DNA of 64,000 bases from positions 44,250,888-44,314,887 of the forward strand of contig OZ020488.1 in the NCBI GenBank assembly GCA_963971405.1, read 5' to 3'. Below are positions 22,566 to 33,900 of the stretch, one piece after another (positions within the stretch are counted from its first letter, which is position 1; every line of letters begins with the position of its first letter). The notes beneath the pieces were generated by a model. It was not told the origin of the DNA. It did not search any database and worked only from the letters and a program-made list of their open reading frames with translations. The translations under genes and the position numbers were made by a program. The DNA comes from Psococerastis gibbosa (Eukaryota > Arthropoda > Insecta > Psocodea > Psocidae).

Positions 22566-23216
22566 ATGTGACTTTTTTAAATATTTTAATTTTTTTAAAT
22601 ATTTTAATTTTTTTAAATCATGGTTTTATTGTCAACAAATGATGAACCTAACTCAAATTTTAACTATGTGTCTACGTATTGTACTTCTAATAGTTCTAAT
22701 TGTAACGCAATTTCTTGTGTGTATATTAAGGAATTAAGGAATGACCTAGATCTCCCGTATCATTTATGTATTGAAAATAAAGGTTTATTATTATCGTATT
22801 ATTAAAATTAATAATAATAATTCGTTGTGTGGCCAACAACTCAATAAGTAAAGCTTGCTTTTACATGGAATTTCTCACAGGCCAAGTCTTCTTAGCGATC
22901 CTAAATAATAAGTAAATTATGCCAAGTTCAATCTTACCTGGTCCCACAATAAACTTAACTTACTTGACTTAAGTTGGCGCTGTCAGCCCTGGGGGACTTT
23001 TGGCCGCATTCTCAACACCACGCCAACGGATCCTATCCTTCGCCAGACCGCGCCATTTATCGGCCCGAAGGCCCGAAGGCACATCCCACAGGCAGATCCC
23101 ACAATAAAAGCTTTCCGAATCTTCTAATAATCAAGACTTTTCACTTGATTTAATGCACGTATGGAATCTTCCGATGTTCTACTCAAGTAATTGCTCAAAA
23201 CGCGGGACACCCTGTA

Positions 23217-23796
23217 CTGAGCAGCATTATTACAAATTTTCCCATCGATTTGAAAGGCATGTTATGTTTAACTCAAACCAATTCAACTCCGACTGTGCTG
23301 CGATCTGCGGCCACTGCGGTAAGCTTCAACTTGTACAGCTCAAGCTTTGACTTGTCTTTCACACATGATTTATTTGAACTGCTGCTCTACAACTTGCCCC
23401 CAAGATTTTGATTACTTCTCCCGCCCAGAAACTTTGGCCTTTGGCTACTAACTTTGAAATCCGCGAAAGCTTTGCTCTCTGCCCCAGAACCTTGAGCTAG
23501 CCACAGCTCTGCTATGTTTCACTGTTTTTGAATGGACAGTTAGGATTGTTGAGTGGTTTTTGGGGCTGAAGCCTGCTGTTGCTTTTGAGTAAGCTATTTT
23601 ACCGATTGACATTGAATTGATTGCTATTGGCCAATAACGGGGGGTCTCGATTTGTCAAATTCTGTATCTCTCTTTTAGTTTCGCAGCATTTAATTCTACG
23701 CATTTCTTTGATCCTTTACAACTTTCTACTAGTTGTTTGCAGCTTGAAATTTCCTTCAAAATCCCCTTTCATTTCAAATAATTTTGTGCCGCTTTC
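23217..23796. other. No gene seen
   Basis: ORFs of about 65 codons without motifs; no repeat partner seen. Confidence 0.35.
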
Positions 23797-24566
23797 GATT
23801 TCGCAATAAAGGCGAACAACTTTACTAAAGGATAGTCTTCTATTAGGGATGACGATGAGACGGCCAGAAAGGATTGGTTGGAACATTCATCCAGAAAATT
23901 GTACTAACTGACTCTTCTTCTTCGTCTTCTTCTTCTTCCTGAGACAAAGAGAGCTAGAACGTTTTTCGATTTCGCTATAAAGGCGAACAACTTTACTGAA
24001 GGATAGCCTTCTATTATGGATGATGATGAGGCGGCCAGAAAGGATAGGTTGAACATTCACCCAGAAAATTGTCCTTAATGACTCTTCTTCTTCTTTGTTT
24101 CTTCCTTCTCTTGTTGCTGTTGCTGTTGTGTTAACGTTTTTGTTGTTGTTCTTCTTCTTCTTCTTCCTGAGGCAAAGAGAGCTAGAACGTTTTTCAATTT
24201 CGCTATAAAGGCGAACAACTTTACTGAAGGATAGTCTTCTATTAGAACTATGACAAATGGACGACCAGAAAGGATTGCTGGTTCATCTAGAAAATTGTAC
24301 TTACAGACTCTTCTTCTTCTTTTTTGTCTTCTTCCATTTCTTGTTGCTGTTGCTGTTGTGATGACGTCTTTGTTGGTGTTGTTGTTGTTCTTCTGCTTCT
24401 TCTTGAGGCAAAGAGGGCTAGAACGTTTTTCGATTTCGTTATAAAGGCGAACAACTTTACTAAAGGATAGTCTTCTATTAGAGCTATGACAACTGGACGA
24501 CCAGAAAGGATTGCTGGTTGAAACATTTATCCAGAAAATTGTACTAACTGTCTCTTCATCTTCGTC
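23797..24566. repeat. Tandem repeat with embedded CTT/TTG runs, 4 units
   Basis: Four units begin near GGCGAACAAC at 23811, 23982, 24210 and 24446 (spacing 171, 228, 236). Each has TTTACT-AAGGATAG-CTTCTATTA, GCC-or-GACCAGAAAGGAT and CCAGAAAATTGT, followed by a variable CTTCTT/TTGTTG stretch that explains the changing period. A 180-codon minus-strand ORF is a by-product of units without in-frame stops; its lysine/glutamine runs come from the microsatellites. Confidence 0.82.
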
Positions 24567-25254
24567 TTGTTGTTGTTCAGTCAGAGGACAGGTAGAAGAT
24601 ATAATCCTTTTGGCCACGGCTCAAGGCTAATTGGAATTTTGTGACCATTTACCATTGTACGCCATCCGCGCTTTCCAATCATGGTGAATGTACTTTTACC
24701 ATTAGATTTGGCCAGGAGAATAAATTATCTCCACTCATAGTCAAGTTCGCTTGCAACTGGATTATAACATTGCCATTTAAATTAAATGATGGATGACTGA
24801 ATTAATAAATTAGTTAATAAATTTAATTAAATGATAGATTCAAGCCTATACAGAGAGGCTAAACAGTATATTTTGTTTCTAATGATCCATCACCCCCATT
24901 CCTAAAGCTTGCCTAAATACAAAAGAAAATCAGACTTGGAAATGAAGCTGATTTGATAAATAAGTAAGTAACAAAACATAAATTTCCAAAAACTTTCATT
25001 ATAAAAATGTTATAAAGTTTTAGGGAATCTTGAATTAAAATCGCAATTAAGAAAGGCATCACGAAAACTCCCCTCTCGGCCCCCCTTCCCTCGCCAATCC
25101 GCAGAGTCAGTCCGAAGATTTTATAACGAAATCTGAACGAATTTAGACCTCAACGTAACCAACAAATCAGACACGTTTCGACGAGATTCGGGGGCGTTTC
25201 ATCGCAGTTGCTTTTCAAGTTTTTTAACGCAGAACTGCTACGTTAGGAAAGTTA
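24567..25254. other. No gene seen
   Basis: AT-rich; no ORF above 60 codons and no repeat identified. Confidence 0.4.
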
Positions 25255-25850
25255 TTGCTGTAGGTAGTTGGCACTTGGTAGTGTGCACAGTGTTGGCAGG
25301 GGAATATGGTGGGACATGCTAACACTCTGAGACTACCAGTCAGTCTAAGTGTGTGTCGAGTTCAGATCATTAATTGTGTGACTTTACTATATGTTTCCCA
25401 AGTGGTTCGGAATGCATTATAATCAGAAGGTCCACTCGGACAGTCAACTCCTCTCAGGTGAAGACGGTGAAGTGGTCTGTTCTTAAGGTTGCTTACTCCC
25501 TCCTCCCGTCAGGCTCATGGACGGAAACAGGGGGACAGGAGTTTAGTTGCCCCCTCCGAAATGTAGCAAATCTGTTGTAAGTTAATTTATTACGCACCAA
25601 TATAATTGATACTACATTTGTTTGTTCTATTCTGTTCAATTACAATCAGTGGGCCTAAGATGGCGATTGTTTTTAATCCTAACCTGGGATTAAACATGTA
25701 AAAAAGATAAATTTATAATGGAAAGTGCTATTTACATTTTTAACCCCAGGAATAAGTTAACACCAATCGCCCACAGGAGCTGGGGAGGGTTGCTTAAAGC
25801 AGAATTACTGAAAGCAGGCGCTGGAAAATAAACAAACAACAAACAAAAAT
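25255..25850. repeat. Dispersed repeat R5, copy b, interrupted
   Basis: Homologous to 12725-13165 on both sides of an insertion of roughly 250 bp (about 25530-25785). The tail GCTGAAAGTAGG-like block resumes at 25808. The insertion includes MITE M1 copy b. Confidence 0.6.
25662..25771. mobile_element. Palindromic MITE M1, copy b
   Basis: GGCGATTG to CAATCGCC ends; inner AACCTGGGATTAAACATGTA faces TACATTTTTAACCCCAGG. 110 bp, almost fully self-complementary. Confidence 0.7.
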
Positions 25851-26831
25851 ATAATTTCAATATGTTACACAAGAATTGCACCAACACAAACTCGAGTTGG
25901 AAGCTAAACATGACAAATAAAAAAATATGTCATGCTCGACTGCTTTTTATACAATACAAATAAAACCGAGCAGACATGTCAGAATAAGACAAAAGAACAC
26001 TTCACATAATGAATGACTTGAAATTGAAATTAATGCGAAGAAAATCCAGCAGACTCTGAAAGGCGGGAGGGGGTGAGACAAGAAACCAGAAAAAGAAAAT
26101 GGAGGGTTTGAGGGAAGAAAACCAAAATTGAAGAATGTGGCAGACGAGAATCGGTAGATTTTTTTCTCTTTAAACGTGGCAGAACAATACGAGCACCCAG
26201 ATCAATATAAGATGGGGATTCTCATTCTGGTGAGTGTACGTATACTGACAAGTTTGGCGATAAGAAGTAAAAGAGAAAAGGAAAGAAAGATGTAGCAAAA
26301 GAAAGAAAATGGGAAAGAATGAATAAAGATTTCGGAGGAAGTTGTCTTAAGAGTGGAAATGAGTGAGGGGGGGAGAGTCAAAAGTGAAAGCCAAGTTCAA
26401 TAAAATTACGGGTCCCTTCATTACAAGCTGAGTCAGCGATTCCATGGCATATACGGGGACAAAATTTTCCCCGGGCGGGCTCACCTCTGTTGGGCTTCTA
26501 ATCAAATTTTACAAACCTTGATGGACATTCTTTGACTTTTTTTGTTCGTTTTTAAGAAATTGGAATAATTTAATTGTAGGTTTTGTTTTCTGCCAATTTT
26601 GTGTACGTCTTTGTTCTTGTTTCGGAAATTTCGTTTTGTTTTTCTGTTTTATGATGTTATATGGCAGCCACGTATTGCAGGGTAATGTTGGGCTTGTGTA
26701 CAGTTTTTTGAAAGAGGTACGGGGAATCTAATTCATGGTATTGAAAAGTTTTCAACAAGAAAGAATGAGGGTGTATTGTATAGCGTATACCAAAGGCAGT
26801 GCTGGGTTTGGCCTTGTGGAGGCCCCTGGGC
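25851..26831. other. No gene seen
   Basis: Purine-rich middle (26040-26390). No ORF above 60 codons, no repeat recognised. Confidence 0.4.
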
Positions 26832-27273
26832 CAAGCACGTAGCCAGGGAGGGGGCTTTGGGGGCTGAAGCCCCCCACGAAATGTAAAAATTGTAATTAGT
26901 GAAATTAGTTCTTTGGATATATTATTATGGAGCTGATTTATTAATAAAAGTAATTTTTACATTCAATATTCTGTGTTTGGATGAGATCACACTTTTTATC
27001 CTTGCATTGTTCAGTTTGATGTTTCACCTGCTGTAATTTTTTTATCCATCTAAAAACACTAAAACTATGTGTTTTTGCATGTAAATTCTTAAAAATTTCC
27101 GGGGGGAGGGTGGAACCGCCATTAGTTAGCCCCCCCCCCCCAAATGCATGGTCTGGGCCCTTTCTCGGGCAGAAAGGTCTTGCACCCTTACACGCCGTTT
27201 TACTGGGGGTATTCCATTCTCCCCCCCCCCCTGGTAGTTAGCCCCCCGAAATGAAATCCTGGCTGCGTGCTTG
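26832..27273. mobile_element. hAT-like MITE, CAAG family, 442 bp
   Basis: Termini CAAGCACGTAGCCAGG and CCTGGCTGCGTGCTTG (one mismatch). The 8 bp flanks are CCCTGGGC and CTCTGGGC (7 of 8 match), the 8 bp target duplication of hAT elements. Inside are poly-G/C runs next to both ends (GCCCCCCACGAAATG, GCCCCCCGAAATG). Relatives: 55162-55339 and 58502-58660. A 43 bp segment (27146-27190) also recurs just outside the right end, so it probably contains a secondary duplication. Confidence 0.72.
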
Positions 27274-27327
27274 CTCTGGGCCCTTTCTCGGGCAGAAAGG
27301 TCTTGCACCCTTACTTACACGAATATT

Positions 27328-27433
27328 CCACTATGATAACACAAGATAATTTTTATAATGGAAAGTGCTATTCAAAATTGTTTTGTTTATATTTTTAAAC
27401 CCGAGAATAAGTTAATACTAATCGCCATAGTAG
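27328..27433. mobile_element. Palindromic MITE M1, copy c
   Basis: Right half clear: GTTAATACTAATCGCCATAGTAG. The left half is shortened. It shares TTTATAATGGAAAGTGCTAT with copy b. Written motifs are split at 20 bases: GTTAATACTAATCGCC, then ATAGTAG. Confidence 0.62.
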
Positions 27434-27449
27434 GACTGCAGCAGTGGGT

Positions 27450-27596
27450 CTACTATGCCGTTTGGTATTAACATACTCCTGGGGTTACAAACGTAAACAA
27501 ACCAACTTTGAATAGCACTTTCCATTGTAAAATTATATTGTTTACATTTTTAATACCATGGTATTATATTAACCCCGGGTATTAAAATCGCCATGA
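27450..27596. mobile_element. Palindromic MITE M1, copy d
   Basis: CTACTATGCCG, then TATTAACATACTCCTGGGG, facing CCCCGGGTATTAAAATCGCC. It lies 16 bp after copy c in head-to-head symmetry; CATAGTAG and CTACTATG face each other across the gap. Confidence 0.65.
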
Positions 27597-30009
27597 TCGA
27601 GCCGCAGGTGTATTTTGGACTTTATTTTATTTTTTTTTGAAAAATTCGGCCTTCTCCCTCAAAAGGCGCCCCTGTGCCTAAGGCAGCAGGGGTTGGAACA
27701 TTTTCAACTGGGTAAATGAACATTGCATGAACATAATTTATTAAAAAATGGCTCTTATCCAGCAAGGGAATATAATATTCAAAGTCATAATAAAAGCACA
27801 CACAGATATGGTAATTATGTAAGAGTCAGTCATGCAACGCTTTCCTACTGTTAATTATAGCTTAGCTGCTTACATGAATTCCTTACTGTCCCTCATCATA
27901 CAAATTGTTATCTTTTTGACTCCATAATCAAGGGCGGATTTTACCTCCAATTCAGGGGCGGGGGGCAGACAGGCAGCGGGCAGGTTCAGTGGATTATTAA
28001 AAAACTTTATTATTTTTCATTCCCACTGTAAATCCATTGCTATCTAGTGTCAGTTCATTTTATTATTTTATTTAGGGGGGGGGGGGGTTCTGACCTTGTC
28101 CATAATGTACATTTTCGGCAGGACTTGCTAACCACACTAATTTCTCTCCATGGCAGGTCTTTCCTAAAATAACATAGTAGTTTTTGTTTTTCCTCCCATA
28201 TTCCGATTGATTCTATCTCATAGTGTCAAGCCATTTCATTTCGGGGGAAGGGAGGATGGCTACGGCCTTGTCCCTTATACCTAGGTAAGTTGTAGAAAAT
28301 TACTTCATGCATCATATAATAGGAAATATTAAATTTTTGGTGCCTTAGGTCTTTCATAAAAACCATTGGGGACTAAAATTACGGGTAAAATGGTTCATTT
28401 GTATATTTATATGAAATGCAGCGGATCTTACTTCTATATTAATTTTTTTACTCTCGAATTAAATACTTCATTATGCATTCGGCCAAGATAATGCCTATTT
28501 ATTTATTATTTTTTATTATTATGGAGGTTCAGGTCTGTCAGAAAATAAACCTACAGTATAATAAATAATAAAATATAGGCGCAATTATAAAATTCACTCC
28601 CATGAAAAAACCTTCACTAACAATATGAAAAACGGGGAAATCCTATATAAGTTTTTTCCAGTAATGGAGTGTCAGTTAGAGAGAAATTATACAATTAAGC
28701 AAATTCTCCTACGCGAACATACAGTACCTATTACAGATTCCGACAGATTTTGACTGACTTAATACTCATACAAAATGTATCGGGACCGTAATACAACTGG
28801 TCCATCAGCGAGCAAGCATCGCGTCAATTATTCAGGAAAGGTTTCTCACTACAAAGGACGTCGGAATACAAAGGTAACAGGGGAGGGGGGGAGGTGCAGT
28901 GTGGTGCAGAACCTCCCTTTTATCTGGTTATCAATTACAAGATTACCACATTTCAATTTGGACTCCTCCGTAAACACACTTTTGTGCAACTAAAGATGTT
29001 CCAATTAGTTATGTTCGATCATTTTAAAATAAATAAAAGAGAAAAATAAATAGCTACTATATTTTTTAGCTTATGGTACAAAGAAGAGTTACATACTATT
29101 CCAGAAAAATTAGGGTTTAACGAGTTTAACCTAGTCCGGGTCTACAGATTTTCCCAGGTCAAATGTCAGAAAATCTGTTTTTTATGGATTTATAGCAAAA
29201 ATCTCGTTTTATGCTATTTGTAGTTATTGTAAATATTGTAGAGAATTATATTCTCATGACTCCTGTATATGTACATCTGTTTCTATAGGTGTATGTACGA
29301 TATGTAGTACATATATACATATGGCACTTGTAACACCTTGTTTATTCGAAAACTTGCATAAGCGGAACACCGAGTTTATTATTATTATTGTGAAGCGCTA
29401 ACTCTATTCCATTTCTTTAGCACGTTACTGTTCCCAAATCACTCTATTTCAATTAATATCTTTGAAACAAACTGTATAGCCCCATTAAGATTTGTAAACG
29501 TGGGGGGGGGGCTGAAATAAGTTTTGTTCCCTGGTCATCAAACGCAGCTGGGGGGGGGGGGCAGGGGGCAATCAGCTGTTCCGCCTTCTTTGATAAGCAC
29601 TCAATTAAAGTTTAACTGTTAATTAGTTTCTATGTATAACCACCGTGTTGTAGTAGTTGCGTGTATAAGGGAAACTTTAATCGAAATAAAATATACTTGC
29701 TTAGAATGTTAACGGAGATAATCTTAATCGCTAATGATATACCGTACTGAGAAACTACTAGCCCGAACTACTAAATTATATTTCTCCCCATACTGTGCAT
29801 AGATTTTCTACCCCTTATTTCACTTTCTTCAACAACTTTTTGAACGGCTACGACCTTACGACCTCCACTTGCACTGAGTCTACCCGGGTTAAAATCCAAC
29901 GTATTAGGCATTATAAACAGATTGGTACCTTAAAGCCTCTATGTTCCTGTGTTTTTATTTGGAACTGCATACTGCATAACTAAATACTGCATTATTTTAT
30001 TCTTCTGCT
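27597..30009. other. No gene seen
   Basis: Contains an F1 arm fragment at 28285-28330 (CTTCATGCATCATATAATAG) and several poly-G tracts (28075-28087, 29504-29512, 29551-29561). A fragment at 28240-28280 resembles the right end of the CAAG MITE family. ORFs up to 72 codons lack motifs. Confidence 0.4.
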
Positions 30010-30330
30010 TTGAATGCCTCTTCTATCAAATCATCAGATCATCATATGGCAATTTGGACCTTGGAGATTGTTGCTCTGAAAAGTCGTTCTCATGCCGAAC
30101 CACAGGCTCAGGATTTCAACCTCTTCTGCCGGGAGCCCTCAGCAGTCCTTCCGTCTTCCCTTAGAATATAACATGCAGAAGGTGATACTTTTTGTTCCTT
30201 ATCACATGGCCAAAGTAAGTTAGATTCCGTTTCTTAACCATCAGCAGCAACTTGGCTTCTGAAATCATTCAACTAAGCATTAGGGGCACGATCTCTCCAG
30301 GATGACTGTGCATAAACTGTACTTAAAATT
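30010..30330 (-). pseudogene. LINE family B C-terminal remnant
   Basis: Minus strand reads VKKRNLTYFGHVIRNKKYHL, then RAPGRRG, then a degraded RAAVSK region and the GATCATCATATGGCAATTTG tail. Several stops and frame shifts. Confidence 0.75.
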
Positions 30331-30742
30331 TAAATTGTAAGCGTTATCGTTGTGGACATATTATTTCCTACATCGGTTGATGGCACTAATAATATTTATT
30401 TTTATTTACCTTACCCCGCGGCGCTGCTGCCCATAAAACTGTTCCATAACATCACTTAGATTCAACCAAATTAAAAACGCACTGTTTGGTGCGGTTCTTA
30501 TAAAAAGGGAGGAAATAAGAAGCAATTACTCGTAATCATGCTACAATAACGACCATGGGGGTCTCACATCGTATAAATCTATTGCGCTGTCCGAAGCGTT
30601 TACCACTAGCGAAATTTATTGAGGCTAATGAAAACATTAACTTATATCAAACTATGGTGGTCTAACTGTGGGAACCAAATGCCCAGGGGCTGTACTGCGA
30701 TATATATAGGGTGTCCCGCGAACGTTATGTAATCCTTTAAGA

Positions 30743-30943
30743 GGACATGTCAGAGTAGACTCCAACACTCCCCCGAAAGGTTGTTGGTTCGAGTCCTACA
30801 CTAGCTACATTTTTTGGCCATGCTTCGGAGGGCATGTAAAACAGGCGGTCCCGGGCTTTCCTAGTTGATTCTAAGAGAGAGTTTTATAGCCGAAACTCCG
30901 CTAGGTAGGCTTAGTAATAAAACAAAAGGTCAATTTATTTACT
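30743..30943 (+). mobile_element. SINE family 1, copy d (nearly complete)
   Basis: tRNA-like head with B box GGTTCGAGTCCTAC, then TGCTTCGGAGGGCATGTAAA, CCCGGGCTTTCCTAGTTGA, CTCCGCTAGGTAGGCTTAGT and an ATTT tail. It sits just right of a solitary mariner-like end (30712: AGGGTGTCCCGCG). Confidence 0.75.
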
Positions 30944-31453
30944 TAAGAGAACATACAATAGTATCTAGATTTAGGTCACTCCTAGTTTTACGCTATTTTT
31001 TTCGAGCTACTATTGAGAGAATATGGATCGCAAATTTTGGCGACCCCTGAACCACCCCAAAATTAGTAATTTTCTAATTAAGGCAAGGCAAGTTATTAAT
31101 AGGAAGCTGGCTGTAAACATTTTCTACCCCTGGATCACCCCAAAATAGGTAGATTTATATTTTTTCATTAAGTTATTAAGATTTAAGATTTTACTATCTT
31201 ATAAATTTACTTATATAGGGGGGGGGGGGTCATGACCCCCTGAATCCGCTTGTGTCCGATTGTGCTCATGGAAGAGAATCCTCTACCCAGTTAGGCACAT
31301 AGGTATAGTTAGGCACAAGATTCCTAAATGGCATAAGTACGTGTATAACGGATACAATACAATACAATATACATATTGTATATTTCCGTTAAATTATACA
31401 ATACAATATAAGAAAGTATAAAATAAAATCGTCAAAATCAGGTATTACGAACT
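30944..31453. other. No gene seen
   Basis: 31333-31440 repeats part of 236-335. A G11 run at 31218-31228 precedes GTCATGACCCCCTG. Nothing coding. Confidence 0.4.
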
Positions 31454-31985
31454 GAGATGTTATTAATTTTAACGAATATTAAAAGGAATTGGTGGGTCCT
31501 TTACTGAAGAGAAGATGCGAATGAGACACCCTGTATACTGCATATCCATCAATGCAGTTAGGTACGAGTTCCGTCATCCGTGCCACGGCATACGTAACTC
31601 TTGTGGATTTAGATGGTATTAATTTTTACGAATATTGTGAGGAATAGGTGGGTCCTTTACTGAAGAGAAGATGTGAATGAGACACCCTGTATACTGCATA
31701 TACAATGCAGTTAGGTACGAGTTCCGTCATCTGTGCCACGGTATACGTAACCCTTGTGGATTTAGATGGTATTAATTTGTACGAATATTATGAGGAATAG
31801 GTGGGTCCTTTACTGAAGAGAAGATGTGAATAAGACACCCTGTATACTGCATATATACAGTACAGTTAGGCACGAGATCCGTGCCACGGCATACGTAACC
31901 CTTGTGGATTGAGATGTTATTAATTTTAACGAATATGATGTGGAATTGGTGGATCGTGAATCAAAGGCAAATGTTAATGAGGCGG
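31454..31985. repeat. Tandem repeat, about 150 bp x 3.4
   Basis: Unit anchor GATGTTATT/GATGGTATT at 31456, 31612, 31765 and 31913 (spacing 156, 153, 148). Each unit has GGTGGGTCCTTTACTGAAGA, GACACCCTGTATACTGCATA, AGTTAGG-ACGAG and TGCCACGGCATACGTAAC. The fourth unit is partial. Confidence 0.88.
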
Positions 31986-32257
31986 CCGGGCATGAGAGAG
32001 CATGACCACACTGCCGTAGCGCCAATTTCGAATAAATCATTGAATTGGCTCTCATGTTTATGGAGGCCGTCTTATTTGGGCTTTGCTATAGTTTAGGAGT
32101 GAATTCAGTGAGCCACAATATGAGTTCAAAGAGCCGAAGGTTCGTTTCCCAAGGGGGTGGGTATTTTTTCATGAAGTCCGGCCCAACTTGTGGGCTTTTT
32201 TTTTCAATCCTGCCGCGGAATAAGTGAATATATACACAATAATTGTAGAAATATGCA

Positions 32258-32350
32258 TAACCGTGGTCAAGAGAATTGGATTTACCCAAGAATTCAGAGT
32301 AGAATACAAGAGCAATGAGTCAACGGTCTAGAAACCATCAGTCTTTATCA
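32258..32350 (+). mobile_element. SINE family 5, body fragment
   Basis: GGATTTACCCAAGAATTCAG, AGAATACAAGAGCAATGAGT and CATCAGTCTTTATCA match the body of 40462-40610. The tRNA-like head is eroded. Confidence 0.55.
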
Positions 32351-33409
32351 TAAAAATACAAAATATTAATAATATCCCCGCTTCCAATCTTTCCGAGAAG
32401 ACAATTCTAAAATGTCTTTTGGTCAATGCCCTAAAAGATCAAATAAGGTGCCAACACATATTAACTTGTCCAAGAGGCTCTCAGGTCTCAAAATATTAGC
32501 CCCTCTTCAAAAAATAAACACCCAATTCTTTACGGCCCTACTACCTACTCCCCTCACTAGAAAAACTGCTTATCAATAGGCCAATCATCTGGTAGAAAAA
32601 TTCACAACCGCCAAACTTATATCTACCCACCACCCCTTATTAAATATTTACCGACACTACAATCAATTGCCCCGTACCTTAACATCAAAATAAGGTGGTA
32701 TAAACATTGTTACGAACTCCCAGGCCGTTCTCATGTACTCTGATGGCTCACTTCATGAAATCGAGCTGCCCAAAAATATCTCTGCCTGCCCCATTGAAAC
32801 CTATAGCCGACGATGGCAAAACTTCGGCGCCTGACGGCCCATACGTGTAACTGATGTATGTTTTTCGAAGCGGTAAAACTGTGAAATTACCCTAATCGCG
32901 CATGCGCGGTATGTAATCAGATCAATCAGGACTACATAAACCAATGTTTAATTTCGTTGTTCATGCCGGACGTCTCCCACTTAATTGCCTGCCGGGGTAT
33001 CGGCACGACTTTTTGCCTTATCGGGGGAATGTGTGTTCACGTATAGTGATGGGTGGCTGAGATTCACATGGGACGTCATAGTTTGCTGCAATGCAGATGC
33101 CCACGAAAAGGAAACTATGTGCTGGCACGTCTAGGCCTGGAAGATCTGGTGGAAGATCTTCATAATTGACCATTGCACTATTCATCTCGTTTATTAAATT
33201 AATTACTGGCAATTATAATATCCCGCAACGTTCCACCAATAGCTAGGGTAGTCAACCGACCTGGCAGTGGTGTAGGGGTGGGCATTGCTGGGGGCTCCCT
33301 AAAATAATAAAATAATTTATAAATCTACGTAACTAAAAGAAATAAGTCTATTACATTTCAATTAAATTTGTTGCCCATGTTGACTAAAATTATTACACTA
33401 TTGACTATC
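32351..33409. other. No gene recognised
   Basis: A short frame at 32733-32834 reads MYSDGSLHEIELPKNISACP but stops after 34 codons and I cannot assign it. Otherwise featureless. Confidence 0.35.
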
Positions 33410-33665
33410 ACTCATGAAAAAGATGCAAGAATGAGACAAGGCAGAGCGCACCAAAGGACTTGTGGGGGTTGGAGGGGGCAGCAGAAGTTATTAATGCCAC
33501 TGCGACCTGGGCGCCCGAGAAAAGAGTATCTACAGCAAGTTATGGAGGATGTAGGGGCCAATACATTGGTGGAGCTGAAAAGGGCGTGCCAGGATCGAGG
33601 GGAGTGGAGGCATCGATGCCATATGTTGCTGCCAACCAGCCAGCCGGCTGTAACTTGAAGATGAA
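33410..33665 (+). pseudogene. LINE family A C-terminal fragment
   Basis: Reads RPGRPRKEYLQQVMEDVGAN, then LVELKRACQDRGEWRHRC, the end of the same RT C-terminus seen at 55765-56267 (which has GRPRKAYAENLKKD and LELKRTAQDREEWRRKW). Upstream conservation is lost in another frame. Confidence 0.72.
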
Positions 33666-33701
33666 GGATAGTTACTATCCCTTGGTAAATTGGAAAACTC
33701 C

Positions 33702-33900
33702 TTAAATGCCACTCCTATCGATCATTGGCGATCTTCATGGTAATTCGGGCCTTGGAGACTGCTGATCTGAAAAGGGAAACATTTGCCGCAGGTTTTTCAA
33801 CCAGGAAGTTCTTCTTCTGCCAGGAGCCCTCTGACACTCTATCTCTCCTTGAATTATTCCATGCAGAAGGTGATGCTTTTCGTTCCTCATCACAGTCAGC
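33702..33900 (-). pseudogene. LINE family B 3' end
   Basis: GATCATTGGCGATCTTCATG, GGCCTTGGAGACTGCTGATC and TTCTTCTGCCAGGAGCCCTC follow the family (minus-strand product). About 200 bp, stops present. Confidence 0.7.

Larger units (their letters stand above)
21939..23214. mobile_element. Candidate Tc1/mariner-like unit, 1.28 kb
   Basis: Ends are CAGGGTGTCCCGCG and CGCGGGACACCCTG, a perfect 14 bp inverted repeat, each flanked outside by TA (21937-21938 and 23215-23216), the target duplication of Tc1/mariner elements. The size fits mariner, but I see no transposase; the interior holds a LINE tail (22215-22375) and repeat R6. A single left end with matching inner sequence (GTTATGTAATCC) recurs at 30712. 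It may be a non-autonomous element or two solo ends that face each other by chance. Confidence 0.5.

Noticed and set aside
24075-24617. 180-codon minus-strand ORF
   Set aside because: Lies wholly in the four-unit tandem repeat; K/Q/T/R runs come from CTT and TTG microsatellites.
30790-30815. Functional tRNA genes at B-box matches (2080, 12555, 30795, 34988, 40505, 55090)
   Set aside because: No complete cloverleaf with paired acceptor stem, and most are followed by repeated SINE bodies or LINE tails.
31333-31453. CRISPR-like spacing in the tandem repeats
   Set aside because: Units are long and contiguous, with no unique spacers; the genome is eukaryotic.
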